The notes: generated from the sequence alone by a model not told the origin. Shown: positions 25,983 to 37,271, counted from the stretch's first letter. The stretch is DNA of 38,568 nucleotides from an uncultured Verrucomicrobiales bacterium (GCA_913042895.1 CAJWMQ010000008.1:1-38568), one strand, 5' to 3'. Numbers and translations are program-made.

Positions 25983-28763
25983 TCACTTTTTCAGAAACGC
26001 CAGCAGATCGGCCAGCTCCTGCTGGGTCATCGTTTTCTCGAGCTGATCGGGCATGAGGGAGATGGCGGAGGCGCGGACGGATTTGATCGTCTTGCGGGGG
26101 ATGGTTTTGGTGAAGCCGAGGGGCAACTTAAGGGTGAGTTGCTCGGGCGTATCCGCGGCGAGGAGGCCGGCGAAGGTTTCATCATCCTGTGTGTCCACTT
26201 CGTACATTGTGTATTGGCCGTAGACTTCTTTGTTCGGCACGATGATGTGCAGCAGCAGAGCTTCGGCGGGTTGATTGCGCAGACCCGTGAGGTCCGGCCC
26301 CACGGCGTGGCCTTGGTCGCCGTGGGTGTGGCAGGTGGCGCAGGCACGGGTGAATATCTTGGCGCCGTAGGCGGCGTTGCTCTTCATTTTCAAGACGGCC
26401 TTGGTGGCTTCAAAGGCTTTCATACGATCACCGCCGGCGTGTTGGGCAAAGAGTTTCTTGGCGCGGTCGCCAACCGTTTTGCTGCGCTCCAACACTTTGC
26501 GTCGAGCGGGCGTAATGGCATGGACAGGGATTGTGCCTTTTTCGAGGGCGTCCATGAGGGGCGGGTGGTGCAGGGTGCGGCTGGCTACCATGCTCAATAC
26601 GGATTCCTGAACCGATGGATGGTAACTGGCCCACGCTTTTTGTTCGAGCATGATGGGGCTGACACGCGCATCATTCAAATTGCCCAGAGCTTGGACGGCA
26701 GCGGATTGGACATCGGGTGTGCGAAGGCCGATATCGGTTTGATCGTTGCGGGGTCTCAGCAAGCGGAGCAACGTATCTCCGGCAAAGCCGTAGTCTGTGT
26801 TGCCCATCAACTCGATGGCGGCCAAGCGGCGCGGCAACGAGATGCCGGCCACGACGGAATTCTGGGCTGAGCTCAGCGTTGATTTAATCGCAAAGTCAGC
26901 CACCACGTCCGCGGGCAGCTCATTGCGGTCATGCTTGGCCTTGGTTTCGGCTGGTGTGAGGTTGGATTGAAGCGGGATTAAGTTTCGAAGGGGATGTGCA
27001 TCCGGGTATGTGGCGGTCAGCTTCACACCTTTCTTTTTGGCTCCGAGAATCAGTCCGTTGAGAAAAGCGACACGTTCCCAAACCGAAATATTGATGGGCT
27101 CCTTTCTGAATTTCGCTTGGGCCCTTTGCGTGCCGAGATTCCAAAAGAATATCATCTGGTCCGGCGTGCAGTCTTGCGCGACAATCTCACCCAATTCCTT
27201 TAGGGCCGTGATTAAACTGGGCCGGGCCGTGCCATCCACTCGATACGGCTGTGACCGGATGAAATCCATAATGGCCATGGAGGCCCCCTTGGAAAGCGCA
27301 TTGTAAACGGCGGGGCGCATCCACTTATCGCGCGGGTTTTGCATGAGCGAATCTGCTAAAACATTGGCCTTACGAGAATGCTCCTGTTTGCCCAATTGCA
27401 ACACCGCCAGAAATCGTTCGTTTGCGTCCTTCGACTTTGCTTGTTTCAATAAAACCTCTACTGGAGTTTCTGGAAACTTGCCCTGGCGGATGGCGAGATT
27501 TTGACGGGCGGCAGATTGGTGGGCGGCGGTGGGCTTGGGAGGGGCAGGGGTAGTCAGCTGGATGCGCCAAATGCGGCCGTGGTTAGTGCCGGCCTTGAAG
27601 GGGATTTGGCCGCGGATGGCTTCAGGCAGGTAGCGCGGATGGTCGATGTATTGGCGGACCATGTCGCAAATGTATAATGCGCCATCGGGGCCGACGGTGG
27701 CGTGTACGGGGCGAAACCATTGATCGGGCGAGGCAAGGAAATCCCTGCCGGGCGTGGGATGCGCGGCGGTGAAAGTAGCCCCGGCGGGGGTGAGCACTTG
27801 GCGTTGGATAAGGTTTTGCGCGGGTTCACAAATGAAGGCGTCGCGGCCGCGGATGACGATGCCGCTAGCGCTAGTGTACGTGCCGGCGTGTTGGCGGCTG
27901 ATGAGGCTAGGGATGTAGCTGGCGGCGGTGGTGTCCGGGCTCAGAGGAAATACCTTAGCGGCGACGGGCACGACGTTCTCGACGGTGTCGGTAAAGGGAT
28001 AATGCGCGTTGCCACTGAGCAACCCGGGAGCAACCACCACGTGCATGAGCGGATTGCGGTTGCTGGAAACAAAGCGGTTGCCGGCAGTATCAAAGCATTG
28101 GCCAAACTGGCCGACGCCTGCGAGCGGTTCATAAACAAATGTCTGTGGATGGAACCGTCCGTCCTGTCGCTTTGAAACCACCGCAGGGCGTTTGGGATGC
28201 AGTGGGCTGGTCACGCTCGCATCGGTGAGCCCGCTGGTGACATACACCCAGCCATCCGGCCCGAGTGTGGGGCTGGCGACGCGGAGTTGTTCGCTGCTGC
28301 TCTTGGTGCCGAACCCGGTCAGGACAATCTGCCTCACATCCGCGCGCCCATCGCCGTTAGTGTCCTTGAGATACCAAATATCCGGTGCGCACGTGACGAA
28401 CACGCCACCCCTCCAAGGTAGGATGCCATTGGGAAAGGTGAAGTCCTCGGCAAAGGTCGTGCGCTTCTCATACCGCCCGTCCCCATCGGAATCCTCCAGT
28501 AACGCTATCCGCCCGAGCTTCGGAACCTCTTTGCCATCATCGAGCAGAAACGGGTAGCCCAGGCTTTCGACCACTAACATCCGTCCTTTGTGATCAAAAC
28601 AAATCGCCACCGGATCGCGCAGCTGCGGTTCTGCCGCTGCGATCTCAATGGACGCGCTCTTTTCGATCTGAAACAACTTCAACGCCTGCGCCACGGTCGG
28701 CGGCCCCTCGGCGGCCCACACGCCAAAGCTTAGCGAGAGAATCCAAACGCAAAGACAACGCAT
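25983..28763 (-). CDS. PVC-type heme-binding, membrane-bound-dehydrogenase-like protein with C-terminal cytochrome c domain
   Basis: Signal peptide; EPQLRDPVAICFDHKGRMLVVESLGYP; LEDSDGDGRYEKRTTFAEDFTFPNG; CATCHTHGDQGHAVGPDLTGL. Confidence 0.92.
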   Translation of the reverse strand: MRCLCVWILSLSFGVWAAEGPPTVAQALKLFQIEKSASIEIAAAEPQLRDPVAICFDHKGRMLVVESLGYPFLLDDGKEVPKLGRIALLEDSDGDGRYEKRTTFAEDFTFPNGILPWRGGVFVTCAPDIWYLKDTNGDGRADVRQIVLTGFGTKSSSEQLRVASPTLGPDGWVYVTSGLTDASVTSPLHPKRPAVVSKRQDGRFHPQTFVYEPLAGVGQFGQCFDTAGNRFVSSNRNPLMHVVVAPGLLSGNAHYPFTDTVENVVPVAAKVFPLSPDTTAASYIPSLISRQHAGTYTSASGIVIRGRDAFICEPAQNLIQRQVLTPAGATFTAAHPTPGRDFLASPDQWFRPVHATVGPDGALYICDMVRQYIDHPRYLPEAIRGQIPFKAGTNHGRIWRIQLTTPAPPKPTAAHQSAARQNLAIRQGKFPETPVEVLLKQAKSKDANERFLAVLQLGKQEHSRKANVLADSLMQNPRDKWMRPAVYNALSKGASMAIMDFIRSQPYRVDGTARPSLITALKELGEIVAQDCTPDQMIFFWNLGTQRAQAKFRKEPINISVWERVAFLNGLILGAKKKGVKLTATYPDAHPLRNLIPLQSNLTPAETKAKHDRNELPADVVADFAIKSTLSSAQNSVVAGISLPRRLAAIELMGNTDYGFAGDTLLRLLRPRNDQTDIGLRTPDVQSAAVQALGNLNDARVSPIMLEQKAWASYHPSVQESVLSMVASRTLHHPPLMDALEKGTIPVHAITPARRKVLERSKTVGDRAKKLFAQHAGGDRMKAFEATKAVLKMKSNAAYGAKIFTRACATCHTHGDQGHAVGPDLTGLRNQPAEALLLHIIVPNKEVYGQYTMYEVDTQDDETFAGLLAADTPEQLTLKLPLGFTKTIPRKTIKSVRASAISLMPDQLEKTMTQQELADLLAFLKK

Positions 28764-28899
28764 GATCGAATGGTATACAGTGTGCCCCCAAACGCAAGCA
28801 TGCCGGGAGAGGCAAGTTCCCCCTCGGCCCTCCCATGACGCAAATTCTTTTCAGTGGCGCGGCTTCTGATTGCATGAGAGGCTTGCGAGGAGGGCGACT

Positions 28900-29937
28900 A
28901 TGGCTAACATACACATGAAAGCATTGGTAAAACGCGAGGATGCGCCGGGGCTGTGGCTGGAGGAAGTGCCACGACCGGTCCCTCGGGCTCGCGATGTTTT
29001 GATTAAGATCGATCGCACCGGCATTTGCGGGACGGACCTGCACATATATAAGTGGGACGATTGGGCGCGCAAGACGGTGCCTTTTCCGTTGGTGGTGGGG
29101 CACGAGTTCGTGGGGGAGATTGTCGAGATCGGCGCGGATGTGAAGGATTTCAGCGTGGGCGAGATCGTCAGCGGCGAGGGGCATGTGGTCTGCGGGCATT
29201 GCCGCAACTGTATGGCTGGTCGGCGCCATTTGTGCAACGACACCGCCGGCATCGGGGTGACACGGCCCGGGGCGTTTGCCGAGTACATCGCGCTGCCGCA
29301 GACAAATGTGTGGGAGCATAAGCCGGACATCGATCGGGACTCGGCGTCAATTTTCGACCCCTTTGGCAACGCCACGCATTCAGCGCTGAGTTTTCCAGTG
29401 CTCGGTGAGGACGTACTGGTGACGGGCGCGGGACCGATTGGAATTATGTCAGCCGCCATTGTCCGCCACGCCGGTGCGCGTCACGTGGTGATTACCGACG
29501 TGAACGAATATCGGCTCGGCTTGGCTAAGGGCATGGGCGTGACTCGCGCGGTGAATGTTGCGCGTGAAAACCTCGCCGACGTCCAGAAGGAACTCGGCAT
29601 GGACGAGGGCTTCGATGTGGGTCTCGAAATGAGCGGCAACCCGAGCGCGTTCAATGACATGCTCGAGAACATGTGCCATGGCGGCAAGATCGCGATGCTT
29701 GGCATTCCGGAAAAAGAGATGGCGATCGACTGGAACACGGTGGTGTTTAACATGCTGACCATCAAGGGAATTTACGGCCGCGAAATGTACGAGACATGGT
29801 ATAAGATGACCGTGATGCTCGAGGGCGGCCTCGACATCGCGGCGGTGATCACTCACCGGTTTGGATTCGAGGAATTTGAAAAAGGCTTCGAGACAGCGCT
29901 GAGTGGTGAGAGTGGAAAAGTGATTTTGAAGTGGTAA
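28900..29937 (+). CDS. tdh: L-threonine 3-dehydrogenase
   Basis: [65 protein letters not shown]; purine-rich GAGGAGGG upstream of the ATG at 28900. Confidence 0.96.
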   Translation: MANIHMKALVKREDAPGLWLEEVPRPVPRARDVLIKIDRTGICGTDLHIYKWDDWARKTVPFPLVVGHEFVGEIVEIGADVKDFSVGEIVSGEGHVVCGHCRNCMAGRRHLCNDTAGIGVTRPGAFAEYIALPQTNVWEHKPDIDRDSASIFDPFGNATHSALSFPVLGEDVLVTGAGPIGIMSAAIVRHAGARHVVITDVNEYRLGLAKGMGVTRAVNVARENLADVQKELGMDEGFDVGLEMSGNPSAFNDMLENMCHGGKIAMLGIPEKEMAIDWNTVVFNMLTIKGIYGREMYETWYKMTVMLEGGLDIAAVITHRFGFEEFEKGFETALSGESGKVILKW

Positions 29938-29944
29938 AACCATA

Positions 29945-31126
29945 ATGTACGGTGACTTAAAAACTTCATTGCAAATCGAGCTGGACGAAATCCGCGCAGC
30001 CGGTCTTTACAAAGGCGAGCGCGTCATCGACACGCCGCAGGCGGCGAGGGTGAACGTGGGTGAGCGATCGGTGCTTAATATGTGCGCGAATAATTATCTC
30101 GGGTTAGCGAGCCATCCGGAGGTGATCAATGCCGCGCGGGCAGCACTCGATGAATGGGGCTACGGCTTGGCGAGCGTACGGTTCATCTGCGGCACGCAAG
30201 CCATCCACAAACAGCTCGAGGATAAACTCAGCGACTTCCTTGCCATGGAGGACACGATCTTGTACACCTCTTGCTTCGACGCCAATGGGGGCCTCTTCGA
30301 GACGCTGCTTGGGTCGGACGATGCCGTCATTTCCGATGAGCTCAATCACGCCTCGATCATCGACGGCGTGCGCCTCTGCAAGGCCAAACGGTTTCGCTAT
30401 AAGAACAACGACATGGCCGACCTCGCATCCCAACTCGAGGCGGCCAAGGGCGCGCGGCGCATTCTCATCGTCACCGACGGCGTGTTCTCGATGGACGGCT
30501 ACCTCGCCAATCTCCCTGCCATCTGTGATCTTGCCGATGAGCACGGTGCGCTAGTGATGGTCGATGACTCACACGCCGTTGGCTTCATGGGCGCTCTTGG
30601 CCGCGGCACTCATGAACATCACGGTGTGATGGACCGTATTGACATCATTACCGGCACACTCGGTAAAGCACTCGGGGGCGCCAGTGGCGGTTACACCAGC
30701 GGACGCGCGGAGATCATCGAATATCTCCGTCAACGTTCGCGCCCGTACCTTTTTTCCAACACAGTCGCGCCCAGCATCGTCGCGGCCTCCATCAAGGCAA
30801 TTGATTTGCTCGATGAATCCACCGAGCTGCGTGATCGCCTTGAGGCCAACACGAAATTTTTCCGCGACCAAATGGCCGGCAGCGGGTTTGATATTCCTCG
30901 GGGCACGCATCCTATCACGCCCATCATGCTCGGCGACGCTGCTCTTGCCAGTCGCTTCGCTGATGCCATGCTCGAGAAAGGCATCTTCGTCATTGGCTTT
31001 TCCTTCCCCGTCGTGCCTCAGGGAAAGGCACGCATCCGCACGCAAATATCCGCTGCCCACACGCGGGAAGATCTGGAATTTGCCATCGCCAAATTCGGCG
31101 AGGTGAAGACCGAACTCAGCCTTTGA
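29945..31126 (+). CDS. kbl: 2-amino-3-ketobutyrate CoA ligase (glycine C-acetyltransferase)
   Basis: [93 protein letters not shown]. Confidence 0.96.
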   Translation: MYGDLKTSLQIELDEIRAAGLYKGERVIDTPQAARVNVGERSVLNMCANNYLGLASHPEVINAARAALDEWGYGLASVRFICGTQAIHKQLEDKLSDFLAMEDTILYTSCFDANGGLFETLLGSDDAVISDELNHASIIDGVRLCKAKRFRYKNNDMADLASQLEAAKGARRILIVTDGVFSMDGYLANLPAICDLADEHGALVMVDDSHAVGFMGALGRGTHEHHGVMDRIDIITGTLGKALGGASGGYTSGRAEIIEYLRQRSRPYLFSNTVAPSIVAASIKAIDLLDESTELRDRLEANTKFFRDQMAGSGFDIPRGTHPITPIMLGDAALASRFADAMLEKGIFVIGFSFPVVPQGKARIRTQISAAHTREDLEFAIAKFGEVKTELSL

Positions 31127-31166
31127 TGCAGTTGCCTGACACTGAGGAATCTGCAACAATCGTACC

Positions 31167-33080
31167 ATGCCGGTTTTGAGACTTTTTGTTTTGTTGATGT
31201 TGTGTGTGGCTGGCCTGCGTGCCGCCGACTTGGAGCGCATCAAGTACAACCATCCCGGGCTCAAGGTAGACCTTGGCGTGGGGCTGTGGGCGTGGCCGAT
31301 GCCGGTGGATTGGGATGGGGATGGGGATCTCGATTTGGTGGTCGATAGCCCGTGCAAGCCGTACAACGGGATTTGGTTTTTCGAGAATCCGGGCGGTAGT
31401 AAGACGCCGGTGTTCAAGTCAGGCAAACGGTTGTGCGGCTCAATGCGCAACATTCAGGTTAGTTGGGTGGACGGCAAACCGCGTTTTTTGATTCCCGGCA
31501 AGGAAGTGTCGGCCGATCTGCAGAAGCAGACGCGTGTGTATCCGGTTGATCGCGTGGAACGCCATCGGAAGATTCGCGCGAACCAATGGAAGTACGTGGA
31601 TTACAACGGCGATGGCGTGCTCGACCTGCTGGCGGCCGTGGGCATTTGGGATGATTACGGCTGGGACAATGCCTACAACGCAGAGGGCGAATGGACCAAC
31701 GGCCCGTTGCGCGGTTACCTCTATCTGATGCTCAACGAGGGTACGACCGCCGCACCGAAGTACGCCGTGCCGACCAAGGTGCAGGCGGCTGGCAAGCCAG
31801 TGGATGTGTATGGCCGGCCGTCGCCGAACTTTGCGGACTTCGATGGGGACGGCGATCTAGATCTGCTGTGCGGCGAGTTTGTGGACAGCTTCACGTATTT
31901 TGAAAACACCGGCACACGCAAGGCGCCCAAGTATTCCGCCGGCCGCAAGCTTACACACAACGGCAAAACGCTGACGATGGAGTTGGAAATGATCCTGCCC
32001 AGTGCGGTGGATTGGGATGACGACGGTGATATTGATTTGATTGTGGGCGATGAGGATGGCCGCGTGGCGTTAGTCGAACACACGGGCAAGGTTCGCGATG
32101 GGCTGCCGCAGTTTTTGCCGCCGGTATATTTTCAGCAGGAAGCTGATGAGGTGAAGTTCGGGGCGTTGTCCACGCCGGTGGGGTTTGACTGGGATGGCGA
32201 CGGTGATGAGGACATAATTTGCGGCAACACCGCCGGCCACATTGCGTTCATCGAAAATCTTAGTGGTCCAAGAGTCGAACGCCCCAAATGGGCCGCGCCG
32301 CAGTTACTGGAGGCCGGTGGCCGGACACTACGCATCGTGGCTGGCCTGAACGGTTCCATTCAGGGTCCATGCGAACGCAAATGGGGCTACACCACGCAAA
32401 CAGTGGCCGATTGGGATCACGATGGGCTACCGGATTTGATCGTCAATTCCATCCTCGGCAAGGTCGTGTGGTATCGCAACATCGGCCCGCGGCGCGCGCC
32501 CAAGCTGGCAGCCGCGGTGCCCGTGGAAGTGGAATGGCGCGACGTCCAGCCCTCGCTCAAGTGGGGCTGGATGCGGCCGCAAGGCAAAGGCCTACTCACC
32601 CAATGGCGTACCACCCCGGTGGCGATTGATTGGAATGAGGATGGCTTGACCGATCTGATCATGCTCGATCACGAAGGTTACCTCGCATACTTCCGCCGTG
32701 AACGACGCAATGGCCGAGAGGTGCTCGCCTCGCCTCGCCGGTTTTTTGAAACCCAAAAATCCGGTTACGTGCGCCTCAACACCCGAACCGCTGGTGGGAG
32801 TGGACGTCGTAAGCTTTGTGTGGTGGATTGGGATGGTGACGGAGCCTTAGACGTACTCGCCAATAGTCCTAACGCCGAACTCTGGAAAAATGTCGGATCC
32901 CATGAAGGCATGACGAGACTCGTTAACAAAGGAACACTCTTCGAACGCAATATTTCTAGCCATACCACCAGTCCTACCGTAGTGGATTGGAACGGTGACA
33001 ACAGGCCTGACCTATTAGTAGGAGCTGAAGACGGGTTCTTATACTACGGACGGAATCCGCACACGCCGGATGGGCGCTAG
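31167..33080 (+). CDS. Secreted FG-GAP/VCBS repeat protein
   Basis: Signal-like N-terminus and about nine D-W/Y/F-(N/D)-x-D-G-x-x-D-L motifs, e.g. DWDGDGDLDLVVDS, DYNGDGVLDLLAAVG, DFDGDGDLDLLCGE, DWNGDNRPDLLVGAE. Confidence 0.9.
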   Translation: MPVLRLFVLLMLCVAGLRAADLERIKYNHPGLKVDLGVGLWAWPMPVDWDGDGDLDLVVDSPCKPYNGIWFFENPGGSKTPVFKSGKRLCGSMRNIQVSWVDGKPRFLIPGKEVSADLQKQTRVYPVDRVERHRKIRANQWKYVDYNGDGVLDLLAAVGIWDDYGWDNAYNAEGEWTNGPLRGYLYLMLNEGTTAAPKYAVPTKVQAAGKPVDVYGRPSPNFADFDGDGDLDLLCGEFVDSFTYFENTGTRKAPKYSAGRKLTHNGKTLTMELEMILPSAVDWDDDGDIDLIVGDEDGRVALVEHTGKVRDGLPQFLPPVYFQQEADEVKFGALSTPVGFDWDGDGDEDIICGNTAGHIAFIENLSGPRVERPKWAAPQLLEAGGRTLRIVAGLNGSIQGPCERKWGYTTQTVADWDHDGLPDLIVNSILGKVVWYRNIGPRRAPKLAAAVPVEVEWRDVQPSLKWGWMRPQGKGLLTQWRTTPVAIDWNEDGLTDLIMLDHEGYLAYFRRERRNGREVLASPRRFFETQKSGYVRLNTRTAGGSGRRKLCVVDWDGDGALDVLANSPNAELWKNVGSHEGMTRLVNKGTLFERNISSHTTSPTVVDWNGDNRPDLLVGAEDGFLYYGRNPHTPDGR

Positions 33081-34297
33081 GAATCTTTGTCGTCCTTTTT
33101 ATCAACGTCCGAGTCCAAATCCATACTGAAGAGCTCCTTGTAGGCATCCACACCGGCAGCATCAAGTGGTTCGCCGCAGTTGTGACAGAACTGTGCTTCA
33201 AGCCGGTGACCTTCTGCGCCGCAGTTGATGCAACTCCGAGCAGTATTAATGTCGCGCTGATCCCCGCCGTGAACAGGTAGTTCTGTCCCACAAACATAGC
33301 ATCGCCGTGCTCCGTAGGCATGACCCTTGGCATTACACTCAAGGCATTTTATTTCGGAGAGATTCTTCTGCGTGCCGGCTTCGGACATCTCCGTTGATAC
33401 AATTCCGCCAATAGCTACGCCTAAAATACTGTAACCTAAAATCATTACCATAGCGGCAATGAATTGCCCTTGCGGTGTAATGGGGGAAATGTCGCCGTAT
33501 CCTACAGTGGTTAGTGTGACGATGGCCCAGTAAACCCCTTTTGGGATACTGTCAAATTGATCATTTAATGGTCGGTAAATCGCTTCATCGTCGGGGAGTA
33601 GTTTCGCTTCGCTTTCGTCACTTAACATTACCATTACTTCGATCTCATTTGCTTTCGTGACACGGGCATCTTTTGAATTAGGGTATTTACCAATCCAGAT
33701 ACGATCATCCACTTCAAGCTCTTGCCGATCCTCTACTTTCACCGGCTGTCCCTCGATTACAAACATGAGGGAGCCAAAAATAGTTACGAGAATTAGGATT
33801 GCTGTGAGAAAAACACTGATCTTCTTAGAGTTACGCTTCAGGGCTTCAGCAATTTTGTTTAGGCCGGTAACATAAGAGTTCATCCCTAAAATACGGAATA
33901 CTCTTAAAACGCGGACAAAACGGATCATCAACATCACTTCGGCCCCTTGAAAAACCAGGCCGAGATAACTGGGCAGAATAGCCAATAGATCGATCACACC
34001 CCAAAAGCTTGTGGCGTACATGCGAGGGGATTTCACACACCAAAGGCGGACAAAATATTCTAGCGTGAACCCGATCGTGAAAGCCCATTCCAAGGTGTTC
34101 AACAGATCGCGCTGATTAGCGTGAATCCCAGGAATAGTCTCGATCATCGTGGCCCCAACGCTGAGTAGGATACAAATGATCAATAACACATCGAATTGCT
34201 TGCCCGCCGGGGTATCGGCTTCGAAGATTATTTCATGAACCCGCTTTTGCAGGTCAGTTGGCTCGTTCCCTCCTCCGGACATATCCTTCGGATTCAT
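33077..34297 (-). CDS. Voltage-gated-type K+ channel with C-terminal zinc ribbons
   Basis: S4-like MIRFVRVLRVFRILGM; selectivity filter TVGYGD (33491-33508); C-terminal CLEC...CYVC and CINC...CHNC; likely start MNPKDMSGGG. Confidence 0.92.
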   Translation of the reverse strand: MNPKDMSGGGNEPTDLQKRVHEIIFEADTPAGKQFDVLLIICILLSVGATMIETIPGIHANQRDLLNTLEWAFTIGFTLEYFVRLWCVKSPRMYATSFWGVIDLLAILPSYLGLVFQGAEVMLMIRFVRVLRVFRILGMNSYVTGLNKIAEALKRNSKKISVFLTAILILVTIFGSLMFVIEGQPVKVEDRQELEVDDRIWIGKYPNSKDARVTKANEIEVMVMLSDESEAKLLPDDEAIYRPLNDQFDSIPKGVYWAIVTLTTVGYGDISPITPQGQFIAAMVMILGYSILGVAIGGIVSTEMSEAGTQKNLSEIKCLECNAKGHAYGARRCYVCGTELPVHGGDQRDINTARSCINCGAEGHRLEAQFCHNCGEPLDAAGVDAYKELFSMDLDSDVDKKDDKDS

Positions 34298-34330
34298 ATA
34301 ACCGAAACTCACCGAAAAAACAATGTGATT

Positions 34331-34339
34331 TGCTATGAT
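34331..34339 (+). promoter_or_regulatory. Candidate extended -10 promoter of the downstream sulfatase
   Basis: TGCTATGAT (TGn + TATGAT) 27 nt upstream of the ATG at 34366, in the 68 bp divergent gap. Confidence 0.4.
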
Positions 34340-34365
34340 ACACGGGCAATGGCACAGTTTGGCGC

Positions 34366-35799
34366 ATGCGTAGCGTACTGGTTTTGGCGTGGGCTTGGGG
34401 TGCAATGACGTTGTGGTCTGCGGCGCAAGACCGCCCCAACGTACTTTTCATCATGGCCGACGATCTGCGGTCAGAACTAGGTTGTATGGGGGCGAATCAC
34501 GTCATCAGCCCAAACTTGGATGCGCTGGCTGCGTGCGGGAGGCTCTTCACGCGGGCGTATTGCCAGCAGGCGGTTTGCAACCCATCGCGCGCCTCGATGA
34601 TGACCGGCCTGCGGCCGGATGCCTTGCGTATTTGGGATCTGCCCACGCATCTGCGCGATCGCCGACCGGAGGTCATCACTTTGCCGCAGCATTTTAAAAA
34701 CCACGGCTACTTCACACAGGGCATCGGCAAGCTCTTCCACAATTGGCGGCAGGAAATTCAGGGAGACCCAAAGTCCTGGAGCGTGCCGCAAGTGATGCAC
34801 TTTGCGCGGCACGGCGATGACAAGCCGGTATCGCCTGATCCCGGCCAATTGCCGCCCAACCTCAGCCGCAACCCCAAGTGCGACCGGCGCGCGGTGCCCG
34901 ACAGCGCCTACTTTGACGGCCGCATTGCCGACCTCGCGATCGAGGCATTAGGACAGTTAAAAAAAAAGCAAAAACCATTCTTCCTCGGCGTGGGATTCTG
35001 GAAGCCGCATTTGCCGTTCAACGCGCCGAAGAAATACTGGGACCTTTACGATCCCGCAAAGCTGCCGCCGCTCGCCAATCTGCAACGCCCCACCAATGCG
35101 CCGGACATTGCCTTTCACGATGCCCGCGAAATGCTTCGATCTTTCGGCGGCAAACAACCGACACCCGCCCAACGCCACGAACTACGCCACGGTTACTATG
35201 CCGCCATCAGTTATATGGACGCCCAAATCGGCCGCGTGCTTGCCGAACTCGACCGTCTCGGCCTGCGGGAAAACACTATCATCGCCTTTGCCTCCGACCA
35301 CGGCTTTCACCTTGGTGAACACGGGCTCTGGGCCAAGACCTCCTGCTTCGAGTGGGACGCCGGCGTGCCCATGATCATTGCTACGCCCAAGCAAAACCAT
35401 CCCGGCCAATCCACCGCCGCCCTTGCTGAATTGCTCGACCTCTATCCGACTCTCACCGAACTCGCCGATTTGCCCGAACCTAAGCATCTCGAGGGCAAAA
35501 GCCTCGTCCCCGTCCTGCGCAATCCTAAGGCCACCATCAAGGCCGCTGCCTATACTCAACACCCGCGCCCGGCCTATTTCAAAGGGGAACCTGAGGCCAT
35601 GGGGTACTCCATGCGCACTGGCACCGCCCGCTACACCGAATGGCGTAATTGGAAAACCGGCCGGCTCTTGGCCCGCGAACTCTACGATCACGCAGTCGAC
35701 CCCGGCGAAAACTACAATGTCGCCGCCAAAAACCCCAAACGCACCCACACCCTCGCCGAACAACTCCGGCGTCAATTCCCCGTGCGGACGCATGAGTAG
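34366..35799 (+). CDS. Sulfatase, iduronate-2-sulfatase-like, secreted
   Basis: [75 protein letters not shown] formylglycine motif. Confidence 0.95.
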   Translation: MRSVLVLAWAWGAMTLWSAAQDRPNVLFIMADDLRSELGCMGANHVISPNLDALAACGRLFTRAYCQQAVCNPSRASMMTGLRPDALRIWDLPTHLRDRRPEVITLPQHFKNHGYFTQGIGKLFHNWRQEIQGDPKSWSVPQVMHFARHGDDKPVSPDPGQLPPNLSRNPKCDRRAVPDSAYFDGRIADLAIEALGQLKKKQKPFFLGVGFWKPHLPFNAPKKYWDLYDPAKLPPLANLQRPTNAPDIAFHDAREMLRSFGGKQPTPAQRHELRHGYYAAISYMDAQIGRVLAELDRLGLRENTIIAFASDHGFHLGEHGLWAKTSCFEWDAGVPMIIATPKQNHPGQSTAALAELLDLYPTLTELADLPEPKHLEGKSLVPVLRNPKATIKAAAYTQHPRPAYFKGEPEAMGYSMRTGTARYTEWRNWKTGRLLARELYDHAVDPGENYNVAAKNPKRTHTLAEQLRRQFPVRTHE

Positions 35800-35801
35800 A
35801 C

Positions 35802-37271
35802 ATGCAAACCCTCCCCGCCACCGATATTCTCGTTCTGATCCTCTACCTCGCCGCGGTGGTGGGGTTGGGATGCTGGCTGTCGCGACGGAATCGGACGACG
35901 AACGATTTCATGGCGGCCGGCGGCACGTTGCCCGGTTGGGCGGTGGGGCTCTCGATCTTTGGCACGTACCTGTCCAGCAACACCTTTATTGGCGTGCCGG
36001 GCAAGGCCTATGACGGAAACTGGAACGGGTTTGTGTTCAGCCTGTCGTTGCCCTTGGCGGCGTGGGTGGCAGTGAAATGGTTCGTGCCGTTTTACCGGCG
36101 CACGGGAGAGATCTCTGCCTATCATCATTTGGAAAAACGGTTTGGACCCTGGGCGCGCACCTATGCCTTGGGGTGTTATTTGCTCACGCAACTGGCGCGG
36201 GTGGGCACGATCCTGTTTGGTGTCTCGCTGGGATTGAGCGCGCTCACGGGTTGGAGTGTGCCGGTGATCATTGTTGCTGGCGGCATTGCAGTGACGGTCT
36301 ATACGTTGGTCGGTGGCATTGCGGCGGTGATCTGGACGGATGTCATCCAGAGTTTGGTGTTGTTGGTCGGCGCGTTGGTGATTGCCGGTTTGTTACTGGC
36401 CAATCATCCCCACGGTCCGGGGGAGGCTCTGTACTTGGCCGCGAATGAAGGGAAATTTAGTCTGGGCAGTTTCGGGTTGGATTTGACGCAGTCCACGTTC
36501 TGGGTGGTGTTTCTGTATGGCGTCTTTATCAACCTGAACAACTTCGGCATCGACCAGAGCTTTGTGCAGCGCTACCACGCCGCGCGCGATGAAAAGGCGG
36601 CGGCGCGCTCGGTCTGGACGGGAGCGCTGCTGTATGTCCCAGTGGCGGCATTGTTTTTCCTGATTGGGTCATTGCTGTTCAGTTTCTATCACGCCAGCCC
36701 CGAATTATTGGAACCCTTGGTCGCGCAATATCCTGATGGCCATGCAGACAAGGTGCTGCCGCACTTCATCGCCACCCAGCTGCCTTCTGGGGCGGCCGGG
36801 CTGTTAATTGCGGCCATTTTTGCCGCTGCCATGAGCAGCATCGACACCAGCTTGAACAGTGCCGCCACGGTCACGCTCAAGGACTTTGTGCAGCGGCACT
36901 TGAATCGCGGCAAAACGGAAGCCGACGCGCTGCGCATTCTCCGGAACGCCACGCTGATGTGGGGCGTATTGGGCACGGGCGTCGCCTTGGCGATGATCGG
37001 ACAAAAGAGTTTGCTCGATGCGTGGTGGAAACTGTCCGGGATCTTTGCCGGCGGCATGCTCGGCCTGTTTCTGTTGGGGTTGATTTCGCGTCGAGCCAAC
37101 AACGCGGGTGCCCTCGCGGGCGTGATCGTGGGTGTATTGGTGATTTGTTGGATGACCTTTCCAGACCACCTGCCTGAAGCGTTGCGCAGTCCGTTTCACG
37201 CCCACATGATCACGGTGATCGGCACGCTTACCATCTTCGGCGTTGGCGTGGCGTGCAGCCGGGCGCGATGA
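35802..37271 (+). CDS. Sodium:solute symporter (SSS family)
   Basis: Multiple TM helices; RNRTTNDFMAAGGTLPGWAVGLSIFGTYLSSNTFIGVPGKAYDGNW; AAIFAAAMSSIDTSLNSAATVTLKDF. Confidence 0.95.
   Translation: MQTLPATDILVLILYLAAVVGLGCWLSRRNRTTNDFMAAGGTLPGWAVGLSIFGTYLSSNTFIGVPGKAYDGNWNGFVFSLSLPLAAWVAVKWFVPFYRRTGEISAYHHLEKRFGPWARTYALGCYLLTQLARVGTILFGVSLGLSALTGWSVPVIIVAGGIAVTVYTLVGGIAAVIWTDVIQSLVLLVGALVIAGLLLANHPHGPGEALYLAANEGKFSLGSFGLDLTQSTFWVVFLYGVFINLNNFGIDQSFVQRYHAARDEKAAARSVWTGALLYVPVAALFFLIGSLLFSFYHASPELLEPLVAQYPDGHADKVLPHFIATQLPSGAAGLLIAAIFAAAMSSIDTSLNSAATVTLKDFVQRHLNRGKTEADALRILRNATLMWGVLGTGVALAMIGQKSLLDAWWKLSGIFAGGMLGLFLLGLISRRANNAGALAGVIVGVLVICWMTFPDHLPEALRSPFHAHMITVIGTLTIFGVGVACSRAR

Noticed and set aside
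25962-26870. 302 aa plus-strand ORF
   Set aside because: Antisense to the PVC heme-binding protein, including its CATCH cytochrome motif.
31308-33010. Recurrent gattgggatgg(c)gatgg DNA motifs that look like tandem repeats
   Set aside because: Spaced copies explained by Ca-binding DxDxDG motifs of the FG-GAP protein; not a CRISPR or satellite.
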